Of a DNA stretch of 64,000 nucleotides, positions 31,128-42,081 are shown one piece after another. This stretch comes from Dendrolimus kikuchii (Eukaryota; Arthropoda; Insecta; Lepidoptera; Lasiocampidae), in contig CM034389.1 of NCBI GenBank assembly GCA_019925095.2, forward strand, positions 28,837,728-28,901,727. Direction: 5' to 3'. A program made the translations under genes and the position numbers. The notes below the pieces were generated by a model, which was not told the origin of the DNA, made no database searches, and saw only the letters and a program-made list of their open reading frames with translations. The stretch's first letter is position 1. Every line of letters begins with the position of its first letter.

Positions 31128-31357
31128 CATACATGTATAACTTCACGCCAGTTCCCTTGCGGGGTAGGCACGAACAACAGAGCGCCATTCTTACACACCT
31201 CACTTGCTTCTTTGACATTCATAACTCTTGTCATGCACGCTTGTCTGTTCTTAAGGCTCCTGACATCACCCTCTGCTAGTACACGATCATTTTGATCATG
31301 GAAGGTGTGTCGTGTTCTTTCCACATGCCCGGACCACCGGAGCATTCCTTTCCTTAC
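31128..31357 (-). mobile_element. LINE-A 3' fragment with internal deletions
   Basis: Minus-strand copy lacking the sequence for the EWRS/KWRS segment (CCATTCTTACAC joins directly) and the stretch between TGTGTCGTG and TTCTTTCCACATG. It therefore fuses RWSGHVER to RHTFHDQ. No TSD recognised. Confidence 0.87.
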
Positions 31358-31445
31358 TTTCTTTTTCTTTCTTTCAAAACTACTGGGCCGATTTCGATGT
31401 AGCTTTCGCTGATCGACATCAAATTCATAAACCTAAAATCTTCAC

Positions 31446-31678
31446 CAAGTGGTAGGGCATTTGTCCGACTAGATGGCTTCCACCCCTGATCGAAAGTATG
31501 TCGCCATAACAACTTTGAGTTGTGTTCCGGCATTAGTTACCGGGTTCCGGTCTCCCTTAAGAGAGCAGCAGCGCATTTGTAGCAACTTTGGTGTTGCAAA
31601 TGTCCATACGCGATGGTAACCGCTTTCCATCAAGTGGGCCGTCTGCCTGTCTGTTGATCTCCTGCAATAAAAAAAAAA
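31446..31678 (+). mobile_element. Family D retroposon, short form
   Basis: Begins CCAAGTGGTAGGGCATTTGT at the short-form start and ends GTTGATCTCCTGCAATAAAA. Confidence 0.83.
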
Positions 31679-32114
31679 AAGAAATCTGATCTATTTTATT
31701 TATACCCTAGCTTTTAATAAATTGACAGGGTGGACTGTGGTATATAGCTAAAATATAGCATGGATTCCCCTAGTTTGAATAAAAACTGTCAAATTCGAGA
31801 CAGATCAAAAAAGCATTAAACAAATGTAGAGAACTCAATCGGCTAGTTATCATGTAAGTGACGCGCGACGTGGCGTGACCGGCGCGCAATTAAATTAGCA
31901 CGTGTCCGGCCGTGACGCCACGCTAATTAGTCTGATACCTACAAGTACGGGGATTTTTCGCCCCACCGGACATGTAATCGCGTTTGTCCCCTTTACCACT
32001 TTTGGGGATCTACGCTTTTATTAGATTATGTTTGTAATTGAGTAGAGCAGAGAGGGTTATAGTAGGGTTGCCAACTTTTTATTAGAGGAAATAGAGTATA
32101 TCTGATTTCAAAGA
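31679..32114. other. Unassigned stretch with imperfect hairpin
   Basis: CGTGGCGTGACCGG (about 31869) and CCGGCCGTGACGCCACG (about 31907) form an imperfect inverted repeat. No gene recognised. Confidence 0.3.
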
Positions 32115-32205
32115 ACTAACTAACTAACTGCTGTGGCTCACCGACCCAAAATGAGTCCTGGCCTCCGGAATGAGAATACTTCACTCCTTCCTGTTCAGCG
32201 CGATG
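32115..32205 (-). mobile_element. LINE 3' end with GTTA-type tail
   Basis: AACTAACTAACTAACTGCTG at the left is a tail seen from the other strand, followed by GGCTCACCGACCCAAAATGA, a familiar lepidopteran LINE 3' block. Confidence 0.5.
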
Positions 32206-32640
32206 TACCGCGGCGCTTCATAAGGTGTTGGTATCCAAGCGTCTCAGCCGTAAGACCAAGATACGTATATATAAAACAGTCATACGTCCAATATTGATCT
32301 GTTGGTGACTGAAATAAAGGACCTAAGAAAGATCCTGGGTCCGACATGGGGAAGCGATGGCAACTGGCGGATCCGTAAAAATGCCGAAATCGAAGAACTG
32401 GTGGATGAGCCCAATATAATAGGCGAGAGCAAGGCACATCGCTTGCGCTGGCTTGGCCTTCTACATAGAATCGGGTGGATCGCGCGGTGAAAAAAGCCTA
32501 TCTGGGCAGACCAACTGGACGGCGACCAGTTGGTAGGACCAGATATCGCTGGAGGGACGTAGTGGAGTCTGATCTGCGCGAGCTTCATGCCGATGACAGG
32601 CAGGAGACAGCGCTGAACGGGATTTCAAAGAAGGTAAAAG
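32206..32640 (+). pseudogene. LINE-C RT C-terminal remnant
   Basis: Reads LSRKTKIRIYKTVIRPI near 32240, then after a deletion EIKDLRKILGPTWG, NAEIEELVDEPNIIGESKAH, RLRWLGLLHRI, a frameshift, and DRAVKKAYLGRPTGRRPVG, TRYRWRDVVESDLRELHAD. This is the post-palm region of a further LINE family found in insects. Frameshift and deletion make it dead. Confidence 0.75.
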
Positions 32641-33159
32641 TAAAAGTACCGACTGATAAAAAAGATTATAATTCATTTAAAAGTTTAAAAAAAAAATGAC
32701 TTATCACAATGGGCATGCACTATACATATATATATATACTCACTGGCACTAGTGTAAGCGTCATCGAAACTTCGCATAATATATCAATAAATACATATAT
32801 CGTAACCACAAAAACAAGAGAAAGAATAACTCTATTCAGTCATTTGATAGCAGCACTGTATTATTTAATTCCTTTTTATTTTATATCTAATTTTCCAATA
32901 TTTCATCAAATTTATTATAATTTTCTTATAGTTGTATGAGCCAAATGCGTAACAAGAATTATTTTTTTAGTGGAAACTTAGTTGATATGTGTATTAAGTT
33001 ATGTGTTTTATATTGTAAGAATTATAATTATTGTATGTTTCCCAAATAAATTAAATAAATAAAATACTATAAATTACTTAAAAGTGCCGTCATTATATGA
33101 TCATAATCTAAAATGTCCAGCAACTTGTTAGTACCTGTTACAAATGCCACCAAAACGAT
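32641..33159. other. Unassigned AT-rich stretch
   Basis: An ATATATATATA run near 32728 and AATAAATTAAATAAATAAAA near 33045. No family or gene recognised. Confidence 0.25.
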
Positions 33160-33473
33160 TTTTTATTTTTTATTGCATGAGTTCAGCAGACAGGCAGTCG
33201 GCCCAGCTGATGAAAAGCGGTTACCATCGCCTATGGATATTTGCAACACCAAAGGCGTTACAAATGCGCTGCTGCTCTCTTAAAGGAGACTGGAACCTAC
33301 CCATTAATGTCGAAACACAACTCAAGGTTGTTATGGCAGCATATTCTAGACCAGGGGTGGTAGCCATTCAAGCGGGCAAATACCCTACCACCTGGCTGTG
33401 GGGTGTTTTTGTCGCCTCTTACGACAGGCCGCCCTAAAGCAAGATGTTCTATTCTTTCTCCGTTCCTGCACGG
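33160..33473 (-). mobile_element. Family D retroposon, full length
   Basis: TTTTTATTGCATGAGTTCAG to CCGTTCCTGCACGGAAAC, with several private substitutions (CCCATTAATGTCGAAACAC). Confidence 0.85.
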
Positions 33474-33807
33474 AAACACTCAAGGACTTTACGAAGGCAG
33501 ATGAATGATAACCTCAGTATTATTTTAAATTTCTTTATAATAGATGCGTTGGTTCGGCGTGCAGTCCAGGGTATACGCAACATTCTTCTCCAGCACCACA
33601 TATCAAAAGCGTCAAGACGATTGCGTTCAGATGCTTTTAAAGTCCAGGTCTAAGCTTCATAAACAAAAATGGAGAATGTAAGGGTCCGTACAAGTTTAAT
33701 TCTTGTAGTGAGAGAGATGATTCTGTACTTCCAAGTTTTATGGAGCTGAGAAATGGCTAGGCTAGTTTAAGGTAAACACAAAACAATTTAAAATATTAAA
33801 TTCGTAA

Positions 33808-34242
33808 TAAAACTAAGTTTTAACGGTTTTAAGCGCGGTAATTTTATTTGATTTTGGTTTTTCCGACGTTTCGGCCACTTTTCAGTGGCCGTGATCACGG
33901 AAGACAAAGATGTCAAGTGTCAACGAGTATTGTTAAAGTTTTATTTAGCCTACCGCCAACTTGTTCATTTTAATTTTGTTTATGGTTATTATTTACTCTA
34001 TGGGAGCCTAATCTAATTTACTACCGCTTCGCAACATGTTATGGCTTGAAGAGAAGAAGCGGCGCAAGAAAATGGGTGGAAGGAAAAATAAAAGTAATTA
34101 TCAGTCAAGTTGGTTTGTGTTCCGTGGTACTCAGAAAGAGCTCACAGTGTCTTGAGGTCTGGCAGCTGGTTTTTGCTGGGTTTTGGGTAAGACGTAATTT
34201 TATTATGTATACAAGTCGCGAAAACTTAAGAAAATATTAAAT
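33808..34242 (-). mobile_element. Family F (Penelope-like), left arm of an inverted dimer
   Basis: Reverse-strand F: TTAACGGTTTTAAGCGCGGT, hammerhead-like block at 33861-33902, TAGCCTACCGCCAACTTG, the CCGCTTCGCAAC...GAAGAAGCGG module and GGTCTGGCAGCTGGTTTTTG. It meets the right arm at a 40-base perfect inverted repeat (34202-34241 and 34251-34290). Confidence 0.65.
33861..33902 (-). ncRNA. Hammerhead-like motif, left arm
   Basis: Same motif as 30855-30896 on the minus strand, with C in place of A directly after the GTGATCA core. Confidence 0.45.
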
Positions 34243-34852
34243 TAAATTCGTTTAATATTTTCTTAAGTTTTCGCGACTTGTATACATAATAAAACTACGT
34301 TTTAACGGTTTTAAGCGCGGTAATTTTATTGGGATATATGGGATAATTTGGGATTTTGTTTGGGATCCAATTATCAAAACTATTAAGACCCAAACCCAGC
34401 AAAAACCAGCTGCCAGACCTCAAGACACTGTGAGCTCTTTCTGCGTACAACGGAACACAAACCAACTTGACTGATAATTACTTTTATTTTTCCTTCCACC
34501 CATTTTAATATTATATAAAATTATTAGAGCTAGGCATGTTTGCTGAAGAGTTTCTTGCGCCGCTTCTTCTCTTCAAGCCATAATATGTTGCGAAGCGGTA
34601 GTAAATTAGATTAGGCTCCCATATAGTAAACAATAACCATAAACAAAATTAAATATAAAATTAAATAATTAAAATTAATAAGTTGGCGGTAGGCTAAATA
34701 AAACTTTAACAATACTCGTTGACACTTGACATCTTTGTCTTCCGTGATCACGGCCACTGAAAAGTGGCCGAAACGTCGGAAAAACCAAAATCAAATAAAA
34801 TTACCGCGCTTAAAACCGTTAAAACGTAGTTTTATTAAATTCGTTTATAAAT
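34243..34852 (+). mobile_element. Family F (Penelope-like), right arm of an inverted dimer
   Basis: Mirror of the left arm and ~170 bases longer. It has an extra block (34294-34390) that includes the reversed F end (TTAACGGTTTTAAGCGCGGT) and GGGATATATGGGATAATTTG, and keeps TATTATATAAAATTATTAGAG, which the left arm lacks. Ends ACCGCGCTTAAAACCGTTAA. Confidence 0.65.
34740..34781 (+). ncRNA. Hammerhead-like motif, right arm
   Basis: TTCC-GTGATCA-C-GGCCACT-GAAA-AGTGGCC-GAAA-CGTC-GGAA. CCGTGATCACGG is itself a perfect palindrome. Confidence 0.45.
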
Positions 34853-35353
34853 TTCTGCTTCATGTCTATCTAAATTAGAAGACCCCTGTAACTTCAGCTT
34901 TGCCTGTATTCGCCATAAAATGAGTATGAATTTAGACTCGAAATTCCTAGTCCTGTTTGCATGTTCTATTAAATAACTACAAGAGGGCGCTGTGCGCCGT
35001 CAAATATTCATTATACCACGGACGAGAACAACGCATCAAACCCAGCAGACGCTCCACCGGTTCTCTATTCATTGCCCTCTTGGGTTCGTGAATTTTCGAG
35101 CGTGTTCTCGTGAAACAGCGATGTACGTTGCAACAGCGATAGAGTCGGAAATTGCCCGACGATATAAAATTCAGTGCTTTGAAAATACGTTGTACGAGAA
35201 TTTTACTTGTTGATCCGTTGGTAAATATTATTTGTGTTTTATTAGATAACCAGAGATTTTTGAAAGTGCAACATGTATCAACTACATTTATTTTTAAGAC
35301 GACCTTCTTTTTGAAATCTGTAAAACTGGTTACCTATAGAAACAAATCTATAT
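34853..35353. other. Unassigned stretch
   Basis: A TATAAAATTC sequence near 35165 and short frames without recognised domains. No repeat partner found. Confidence 0.25.
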
Positions 35354-35846
35354 ATTATTACGAGTTGCAGGACCCGAATTAAAATGTCGTTGGAAATATT
35401 ATAGAGTTTATTAGAACTATACAAACACTTATAACACAGGTACAAATATAACCGAACGCAATAAGTCCAAACGTAATGCAGATCGTAATTCAATAAAACG
35501 GCGCAAAGTCCGTCACTATGGGTCCCGATTGTAGTACACACGTCTCGCTTATTTCGTGGTTCTCGCTCGACTGCCTCCCCCCTCCATCAGGTCAGGTTTT
35601 ATACTACACAAATGCAATATTTCCGCCCGGCAACGTGGCCCGAATTTCCTAGAATTAGCTTTTACTTTAAAATTAGTAACATCTGGCTAATGATTACAAT
35701 ACAACAATAGGCCGTATGCCTATAAGTAAACAAAAGAAGACGATCATAAAAGAATTTCAATGTTATTAGTTCAAATGCCGACGGCTAATAAATCTGCTTT
35801 GTTTCAGATATGCAGGTGGACTTTGTTTTTGTCGGGACCTGAGTTG
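35354..35846 (-). mobile_element. Degenerate LTR of the TGTTAC family
   Basis: On the minus strand it shares CTCGTAATA-type end, ACGACATTTTAATTCGGG, GTTCTAATAAACTC, AGTATAAAACCTGA and the AAGTCCGTCA/GACTTTGCGCCG region with the solo LTRs. Its 5' terminus has decayed, so no TSD can be read. Confidence 0.7.
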
Positions 35847-35860
35847 TGATATGTTACTTT

Positions 35861-36289
35861 TCTCGTCTCGTTCTTTTCGACCATACCGCAATGCTTGAAG
35901 ACGAGAGTCTTCGAGCAGTGCGTCCTCCCCGTCCTGACCTAAGGGGCCGAGACATGGACACCGACGGCAGGATTGGTCCACAAGTTCCAAGTCGCTCAAC
36001 GAGCTATGGAGCGAGCTTTGTTGGGTGTTGAGAACCAAGAGAACCAAGGTAACCGACATAGCTAGCAAAATTAGCAAGTTGAAGTGGCAGTGGGCCGGTC
36101 ACGTCTGCCGCAGGACCGATGGCCGATGGAGCAGACGAGTCCTGGAGTGGAGACCGCGTCTCGGTAAACGTAGTGTCGGACGCCCTCCAGCCCGATGGAC
36201 CGACGACCTGTGCAAAGTCGCTGGTAGGCGCTGGATGAGAAAATCAGAGGACAGGGATGAGTGGCGCCGTCTTGGGGAGGCCTACGACA
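35861..36289 (+). pseudogene. RTE-type LINE-B, shortened at both ends
   Basis: About 90% like the copy at 18897-19371: QWAGHVCRRTDGRWSRRVL, SVGRPPARWTDDL, DEWRRLGEAYD. Near 36030 an internal deletion fuses the ERA region to RTKRTKVTDIA. The 3' end lacks YVQQWTANG and the TGACGACG tail, yet a 12 bp TSD ATATGTTACTTT flanks it (35849-35860, 36290-36301). Confidence 0.9.
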
Positions 36290-36413
36290 ATATGTTACTT
36301 TAACATGTCTTTACTGAATAAATTATTTTCATTCTTATTCTATTCTTAAGGTGGTTAAAGGTGTAGAAAGTCTGCTTAAAATATGACCATAAAAGTGTAA
36401 TATGATCTAAGAT

Positions 36414-36559
36414 ACATACATACATAGTTCCCTTGCGGGGTAGGCACGAACAACAGAGCGCCATTCAGGCTTATTCTTACACACCTCACTTGCTTCTTTG
36501 ACAGTCATAGCTCTTGTCATGCACGCTCGTCTGTTCTTAAGGCTCCTGACCTCTACATA
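36414..36559 (-). mobile_element. LINE-A 3' fragment
   Basis: TSD ATGATCTAAGAT at 36402-36413 and 36560-36571. The 3' end lacks ACTTCACGCCA: ACATACATAG joins TTCCCTTGCG directly. Confidence 0.9.
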
Positions 36560-36892
36560 ATGATCTAAGATTATGATTATTAATAATCTACACGAGTGAA
36601 GCCGCAAACAACAGCTAGTAATGATATACACTGCTGCGCAACGAGTTGTTACTATTTAAATGGAAAGATACGTACCGACATATTTATAGACGAGGTCGTG
36701 TTTGGTTTAAATTTTTGTTTCCCCTACGTAGATGACATTCTGTGTTCTCCCGTAATCCCCAGGACCACGCTGAACATATTTCAAATGAACGGGTTGTTTA
36801 TTCCTGCAACGACCCGTCAGTTTGTTGCTTCTTTTCATTCAAGTTGATTTCGATAAATAAATTCAAAGTCATGTCTATATTTGTATGTCTCT

Positions 36893-37718
36893 CAAGATCA
36901 TGGGCTATAAAAATGGCCCGGGACTTTTAAAGGGCTTGCGTGGGGCCATGGGAAGGCCAACACGTAGAGACCCCTTGACAAATTGACTATCCCTGTCTAC
37001 AGCGTATAAAATGCACCCAAGGACTATTAGGATAAACTGTTAGGGGTTTTAGGTTTCTGGGACTATGGCGACTATGGCGTCTGCCCGTCGTAATGTTTGG
37101 GGAACATGGAAAAATGGGCAGACGCTAAATCACCTATCCCAGCATGTGCCTCTAAAAATGTACAAGATTGACGAGTAGCAATATGGATGTGGAGAAGCGG
37201 GCTGCAGGTTAACCTAGGCTACTTCCGACGTCATGCCATTTTTTTTTTTGCAGGAGATCAGCAGACAGGCAGACGGCCCACTTGATGGAAAGCAGTTACC
37301 ATCGCCTATGGACACTTGCAACACCAAAGTTGCTACAAATGCGCTGCAGCTCTCTTAAGGGAGACTGGAACCTGGTCACTAATGCCGGAACACAACTCAA
37401 GGTTGTTATGGCGACATACTTTAGACCAGGGGTGGTAGCCATCCAGTCGGGCAAATGCCCTACCACGTGGCTGTGGGTTGTTAAGTCGCCTCTTACGACA
37501 GGTCGCCCGGCCGCAGGAAATTGTATTCTTTCTTCGTTCCTGCACGGATAAAAATTATTACTTCCACCCCTGCAGCTTTAGTCTTAGCTTCAGCGATGCC
37601 GGCTGACTAAAGCAAGCACGGAGGATGACCTTGTCTTGGACCTCCAGAGTTGAGTACGAAGTGTCGCTACTCATCTAAGCCTTCGCCACAAAGCCCATTG
37701 CCCCTTTACATCATTATC
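36893..37718. repeat. Repeat G, copy 2, split by D
   Basis: Parts 36893-37239 and 37552-37718 align with 27256-27800 and 50903-51695; a D copy sits between CATGCCAT and ATTATTACTTCCACCCCTG. Confidence 0.78.
37240..37551 (-). mobile_element. Family D retroposon inside repeat G
   Basis: Full-length minus-strand D, T-tract to CTGCACGGATAAAA. The intact G copy (27256-27800) reads straight through the site. Confidence 0.88.
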
Positions 37719-38493
37719 TATATTAATTTATACTAATATTATAAAGCTGAAGAGTTTGTTTGTTTGTTTAAATGCGCTAATCTCAAGAATCGCTGGTCCG
37801 ATTTGAAAAATTCTTTCAGTGTTGAATAGTACATTTATCGAGGAAGGCTATAGGCTATATTATATTTTCAAAAAATTAGGGATCCTTACTAAAAGTCCAA
37901 TAATGTAACCCAAGGGGTAAAAAAATGAGCCGAAAAAATCCTTACAGGGCGTGCGCTGCGAAAACTATTGTTTATAGAACAAAACAATGTACTACCACTT
38001 TGCAGAACATATAATTGTCTACAAAAAAATTCCCGTAACCATTTGTCTAACTATTGTAGTTATCTCACAATAAGTGTTTTTTTTTTTAAATAATTAAAAT
38101 GCCGTCGCTTCAAACTCTTTATTTTGTACCTTGGTATTAATCCTTATCAAAATAAATTACTCTATATTCAAGAAGAATTTAATACCTTTCTAGAACTTTT
38201 TGAATTATTCAATTCGGACGTTTCATTCAAAAGATATGGCGATATTTAAAATGTAAGTATTAGTGTTGTAGCCAAATATACTAATATTGTTTGATTGAAC
38301 GCGCTAATCTCAGAAACTGCTGGTCTGATTTGAAAAATTCTTTCAGTGTTGGATAGCCCATTTATCGAGGAAGGCTATAGGTTATATATCATCACGCTAA
38401 GACCAATAGGCGCGGAGCACCAATGAAGAATGTTTCAAAATCGGAGGATTTTGAAAGCAAATTCCACGCGGACGACGTCGCGGGCACAGCTGG
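37717..38493 (+). mobile_element. Hel-1 Helitron, long form, complete
   Basis: From TCTATATTAATTTATACTAA to GCGGGCACAGCTGG before a T. Same composite architecture as 17157-17910, with the second head near 38277. Non-coding. Confidence 0.85.
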
Positions 38494-38804
38494 TTATGAA
38501 TATGGATGAAATCCATTAACCGGAAAGTAATAATAAATCGATACGAAATCATCATTGCGAAGCACTGCGAGCTTGCATCGATAGCCTCATTTGAATTGAT
38601 GCTATTTTGGAAATATAGATACAAATTATTAGGCAGATAATTAGGTCCATTTGATAAATGACAACCCCTTTGACGTAGATCCGATTAATTAGGTAGCAAT
38701 TGGGCAATTGCAGCCTACTGCACCGCAGATCGATGTATTATTTCATCATATTCTGCTTTTCAACTAAAATCTTGCTTTGGGATTCTAATTTTAAGTACAT
38801 TATC
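38494..38804. other. Unassigned stretch
   Basis: No family or coding frame recognised. Confidence 0.25.
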
Positions 38805-38805
38805 C

Positions 38806-39016
38806 GTGCAGGAACGGAGAAAGAATATAAGTTAGTTATAGCCAGTTTTTTTTTATTGCAAGAGCTCAGCAGGCAGGCAGACGTCCCACTCGATGGAAAG
38901 CGGTTACCATCGCCTATGGACATTTTCAACACCAAAGGTGCTACAAATGCGCTGCTGCTCTCGTAAGGGAGACTGGAACCTGGTCACTAATGCCGGAACA
39001 CAACTCAAGGTTGTTA
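38806..39016 (-). mobile_element. Family D retroposon with a detached inverted 5' end
   Basis: A 5' end piece in plus orientation (ATCCGTGCAGGAACGGAG, 38806-38830) is followed at 38848 by the 3' two thirds in minus orientation, cut at CAAGGTTGTTAT. Looks like a 5' inversion or two events. Confidence 0.72.
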
Positions 39017-39086
39017 TATATTTTGATAATTTATTAGGGATTTATTAGCGATAACCTCAGAAACCAAGGCTTGAAAACGTTATCAG

Positions 39087-39221
39087 ATACATACATACAT
39101 ACATACATACCTTCACGCCAGTTCCCTTGCGAGGTAGGCACGAACAACAGAGCGCCATTTAGACCCATTCTTACACACCTCACTTGCTTCTTTGACATTT
39201 ATAACTCTTTTCATGCACATA
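39087..39221 (-). mobile_element. LINE-A 3' fragment
   Basis: CATACATACATACATACATA tail, last ~110 bases, 7 bp TSD TTATCAG (39080-39086, 39222-39228). Confidence 0.85.
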
Positions 39222-39228
39222 TTATCAG

Positions 39229-39655
39229 TTACCTTTAAAAGTATAGGTAATTACCGGTATTTTCGAAAAATATACTGCCATACCGGTATATTTCTTACCG
39301 TTACTTGGTAACTTTACTGATTTCGACTTTATAATATAACGTTAAAAATCCTATGTATAACTTTATACGTATCGCTAATTTTTACGTCATTTCAAGCGAC
39401 GTTGCCATTTTTAAGAATTGATTTTATTACGACTGTATTACCGAAACAATCGACAAACGCAACTCTAAATATTACGCCCGCTCTTAGCACAGTGCTATTT
39501 GACAATCTTCGCGAGTGAAAGAGAGCGATAACGGTAACAAAACATAGTTACAACGGTAAAATTAACGTTATATCTGTTTACCGGTAAAATGGCTAGAAAT
39601 AACGGTAAGTTAGGTAACGATATTCTTTTACCGGTATCTGAAATTAGCCTAAATA
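39229..39655. repeat. ACCGGTA-rich region
   Basis: Repeated TACCGGTA / TTACCGGT motifs in both orientations at the two ends (AATTACCGGTATT, CATACCGGTATAT; TTTACCGGTAAAATGG, CTTTTACCGGTATC) and ACCGTTA variants inside. Suggests the inverted subterminal repeats of a small DNA transposon. Termini not defined. Confidence 0.45.
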
Positions 39656-40103
39656 ACGCCCTGTTAGAAACTGTTACAAAAATGATAATGTTTATTTCGT
39701 AATATAAGTTACTAAGCACTACGATATAAAACCACGAAGATTGTAAATAAAAAACTATGTTAATGTCACCACATAAACCAAGTTAGTATCTACACCGCGC
39801 CGCATTGTTACGCAAGATTACGCAACGTGTGAGACGAGGAAACTGCTAAGATGCGGCGGCTGTCATATTCTGAATGTACGGTGATAAGGGGAGGGCATAT
39901 CTATCCAGGTTTTTACGGCTCAGGGAAGCTGGAACTTTAGGCCCTTTGAGGTTGTCCCGCGAGTTGTGTCACGATATATGCGAAAGAATTTCTTTATTAC
40001 TCTCGTCGAGGAGTTTATTTCCCTTTTACTTTTAGTGGCTGTAAAAGTCTTTACAGACAATTACGTTGATGACACATATTACAGTAAATGTATAATAATA
40101 TGT

Positions 40104-40105
<2 letters not shown>
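39656..40105. other. Unassigned stretch
   Basis: No family recognised. A 90-residue plus frame (39966-40238) runs into the (TA)n tract and is not credible as a gene. Confidence 0.25.

Positions 40106-40142
<37 letters not shown>
40106..40142. repeat. (TA)n microsatellite
   Basis: About 18 TA units; further TA tracts at ~40361-40381 and ~40527-40548 flank the next LINE-A. Confidence 0.95.
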
Positions 40143-40143
<1 letters not shown>

Positions 40144-40381
40144 CTGGAGGAGGCCTTTACCCGGACGGGGGGTCCAAAAGTAGAACAATAAAAATAAATA
40201 AATTGACGAATAAAATAATAATAATAAATAAATATTAAAAAAAAATTAATAATAATAATAAATTGGCAAAAAATAATGTGAAATTTTAAAATTATTGTAT
40301 AGTGTAATGTTATTATGGACCAAATAAAAAGGATTTTTATTTTTATTTTATTTTATTTTATTATATATATATATATATATA

Positions 40382-40528
40382 ACTTCCAATTCCCTTGCGG
40401 GGTAGGCACGAACAACAGAGTACAATTCAGGCTTATTCTTACACACCTCACTTGCTTCTTTGACATTCATAACTCTTGTCATGCACGCTCGTCTGTTCTT
40501 AAGGCTCCTGACATCACCTTCTGCTAGT
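40382..40528 (-). mobile_element. LINE-A 3' fragment in a (TA)n tract
   Basis: ACTTCCAATTCCCTTGCGGG to CATCACCTTCTGCTAG, with TA repeats on both sides that presumably include the TSD, as for the copy at 19813-20349. Confidence 0.87.
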
Positions 40529-41007
40529 ATATATATATATATATATATAAATAACAGTGCATCATCCGTCCGTGTTAGGACGCATTTGAAAATCAGCATC
40601 AGACACCGGTTGCCTGGCACATGCTGAAGTGCACCTATTTGGTATCATGGCGAGAGGGGAGGTCATAACGTGCTATTCTCCTACAATATGTAGGAGCAGC
40701 TTTTTATAAGATGATAAAAAGTCTCAATTGACACGACTGTAAGCTACCCACAATGAAAAAAAATCTGGAATGAAAAATTGCTATTAAGATTCCGTCCGTA
40801 GCGTTCCGAATAAATTGAGGACGGCCCTTATTTTATACTCTTAGGTAGATGTTAGGTCGTGAGTGGAGGGAGTGTTCACAATAAGTCCTATCTGAGTCCG
40901 GGTTTGGGCTCTTTATGTAAATGCGCGTGTTAAGGCCCAGCCACATGAGACCTGCCTTATGGTGCAAGGTTGCAGCTTAAGCGGATAACCATTAAACAAG
41001 TAGGCAA

Positions 41008-41594
41008 TTACATACATACATACATAACTTCACGCCCGTTCCCTTGCGGGGTAACATTCAGGCTTATTCTTACACACCTCACTTGCTTCTTTGACATTCA
41101 TAGCTCTTGTCATGCACGCTCGTCTGCTTTTGAGGCTCCTGACATCACCTTCTGCTAGTACACGATCAATTTGATCATGGAAAGTGTGTCGTGGCCTTCC
41201 ACGACTTCTGCATCCATCTACTTTTGCATTGTATATCTGTTTAGTCATTCTTTCATCATGCATTCTTTCCACATGCCCGAAACACCGGAGCATTCCTTTC
41301 CTTACCTTCACCCCGACACTCTCTTTCAGACCAACTCTCTTTCTTACTTCGGTATTACGAACGCGGTCCGCGAGCGTCACTCCGCAGATTTTGCGCAGTG
41401 CTCGCATCTCGACCTCGTTTACTCTACTTTCATGCACTCTCTTCCATACCCAACTCTCGCTTCCATACGTGAGCGTAGGTACCAGCACCGCGTTGTGTAT
41501 GGCGAGCTGGGCCTTCTGGCTGAGGTTCTTAGCGCCTAGAAGTTTACCTAACGCTCCATTCACACTATTCCCCAAATTCACTATTCAATTCATT
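41008..41594 (-). pseudogene. LINE-A, second longest (183-residue frame)
   Basis: Frame 41030-41581 (-): NLGNSVNGALGKLLGAKNL, LTYGSESWVWKRVHESRVN, MRALRKICGV, LRCFGHVERM, RGRPRHTFHDQ, with a small deletion that turns the end into KPECYPARERA. TSD CAAGTA(G/A)GCAA at 40997-41007 and 41595-41605. Confidence 0.91.
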
Positions 41595-41834
41595 CAAGTA
41601 AGCAACTGATTTCACAATTAATATACTTTGTGATACGTTACTTAATTTTTTAAATTCGGTATAGTGAAAATATTCACTGTATTAAGTTTCATCAAAATCT
41701 GTCCGTTATTTCTGCAGTACGGTGCAGATTTTTGATTGTTCATTTTATGGATAGAATATTATTTTAAAATTTTCCAATTCATACTTCAAGAGATAGGGTA
41801 CACGGGACCAGTAAATAAAAAAGACTGATGCAAA

Positions 41835-42081
41835 ACTACATTTTTTATTTTTTTCATTGCAAGAGTTCAGCAGACAGGCAGACGGGCCCACTTGATGAAA
41901 AGCGGTTACTATCGCCTACTGACATTTGTCACACCAAAGGTGCTACAAATGCGCTGCTGCTCTCTTAAGGGAGACTGGAACCTGGTCACTAATGCCGGAA
42001 CACAACTCAAGGTTGTTATGGCGACATACTCTAGACCAGAGGTGGTAGCCATCCAGTCGGGCAAATGCCCTACCACCTGGC
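41835..42081 (-). mobile_element. Family D retroposon, short form
   Basis: T-rich tract then TTGCAAGAGTTCAGCAG to CCCTACCACCTGGC, stopping at the recurrent short-form boundary. Confidence 0.85.
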
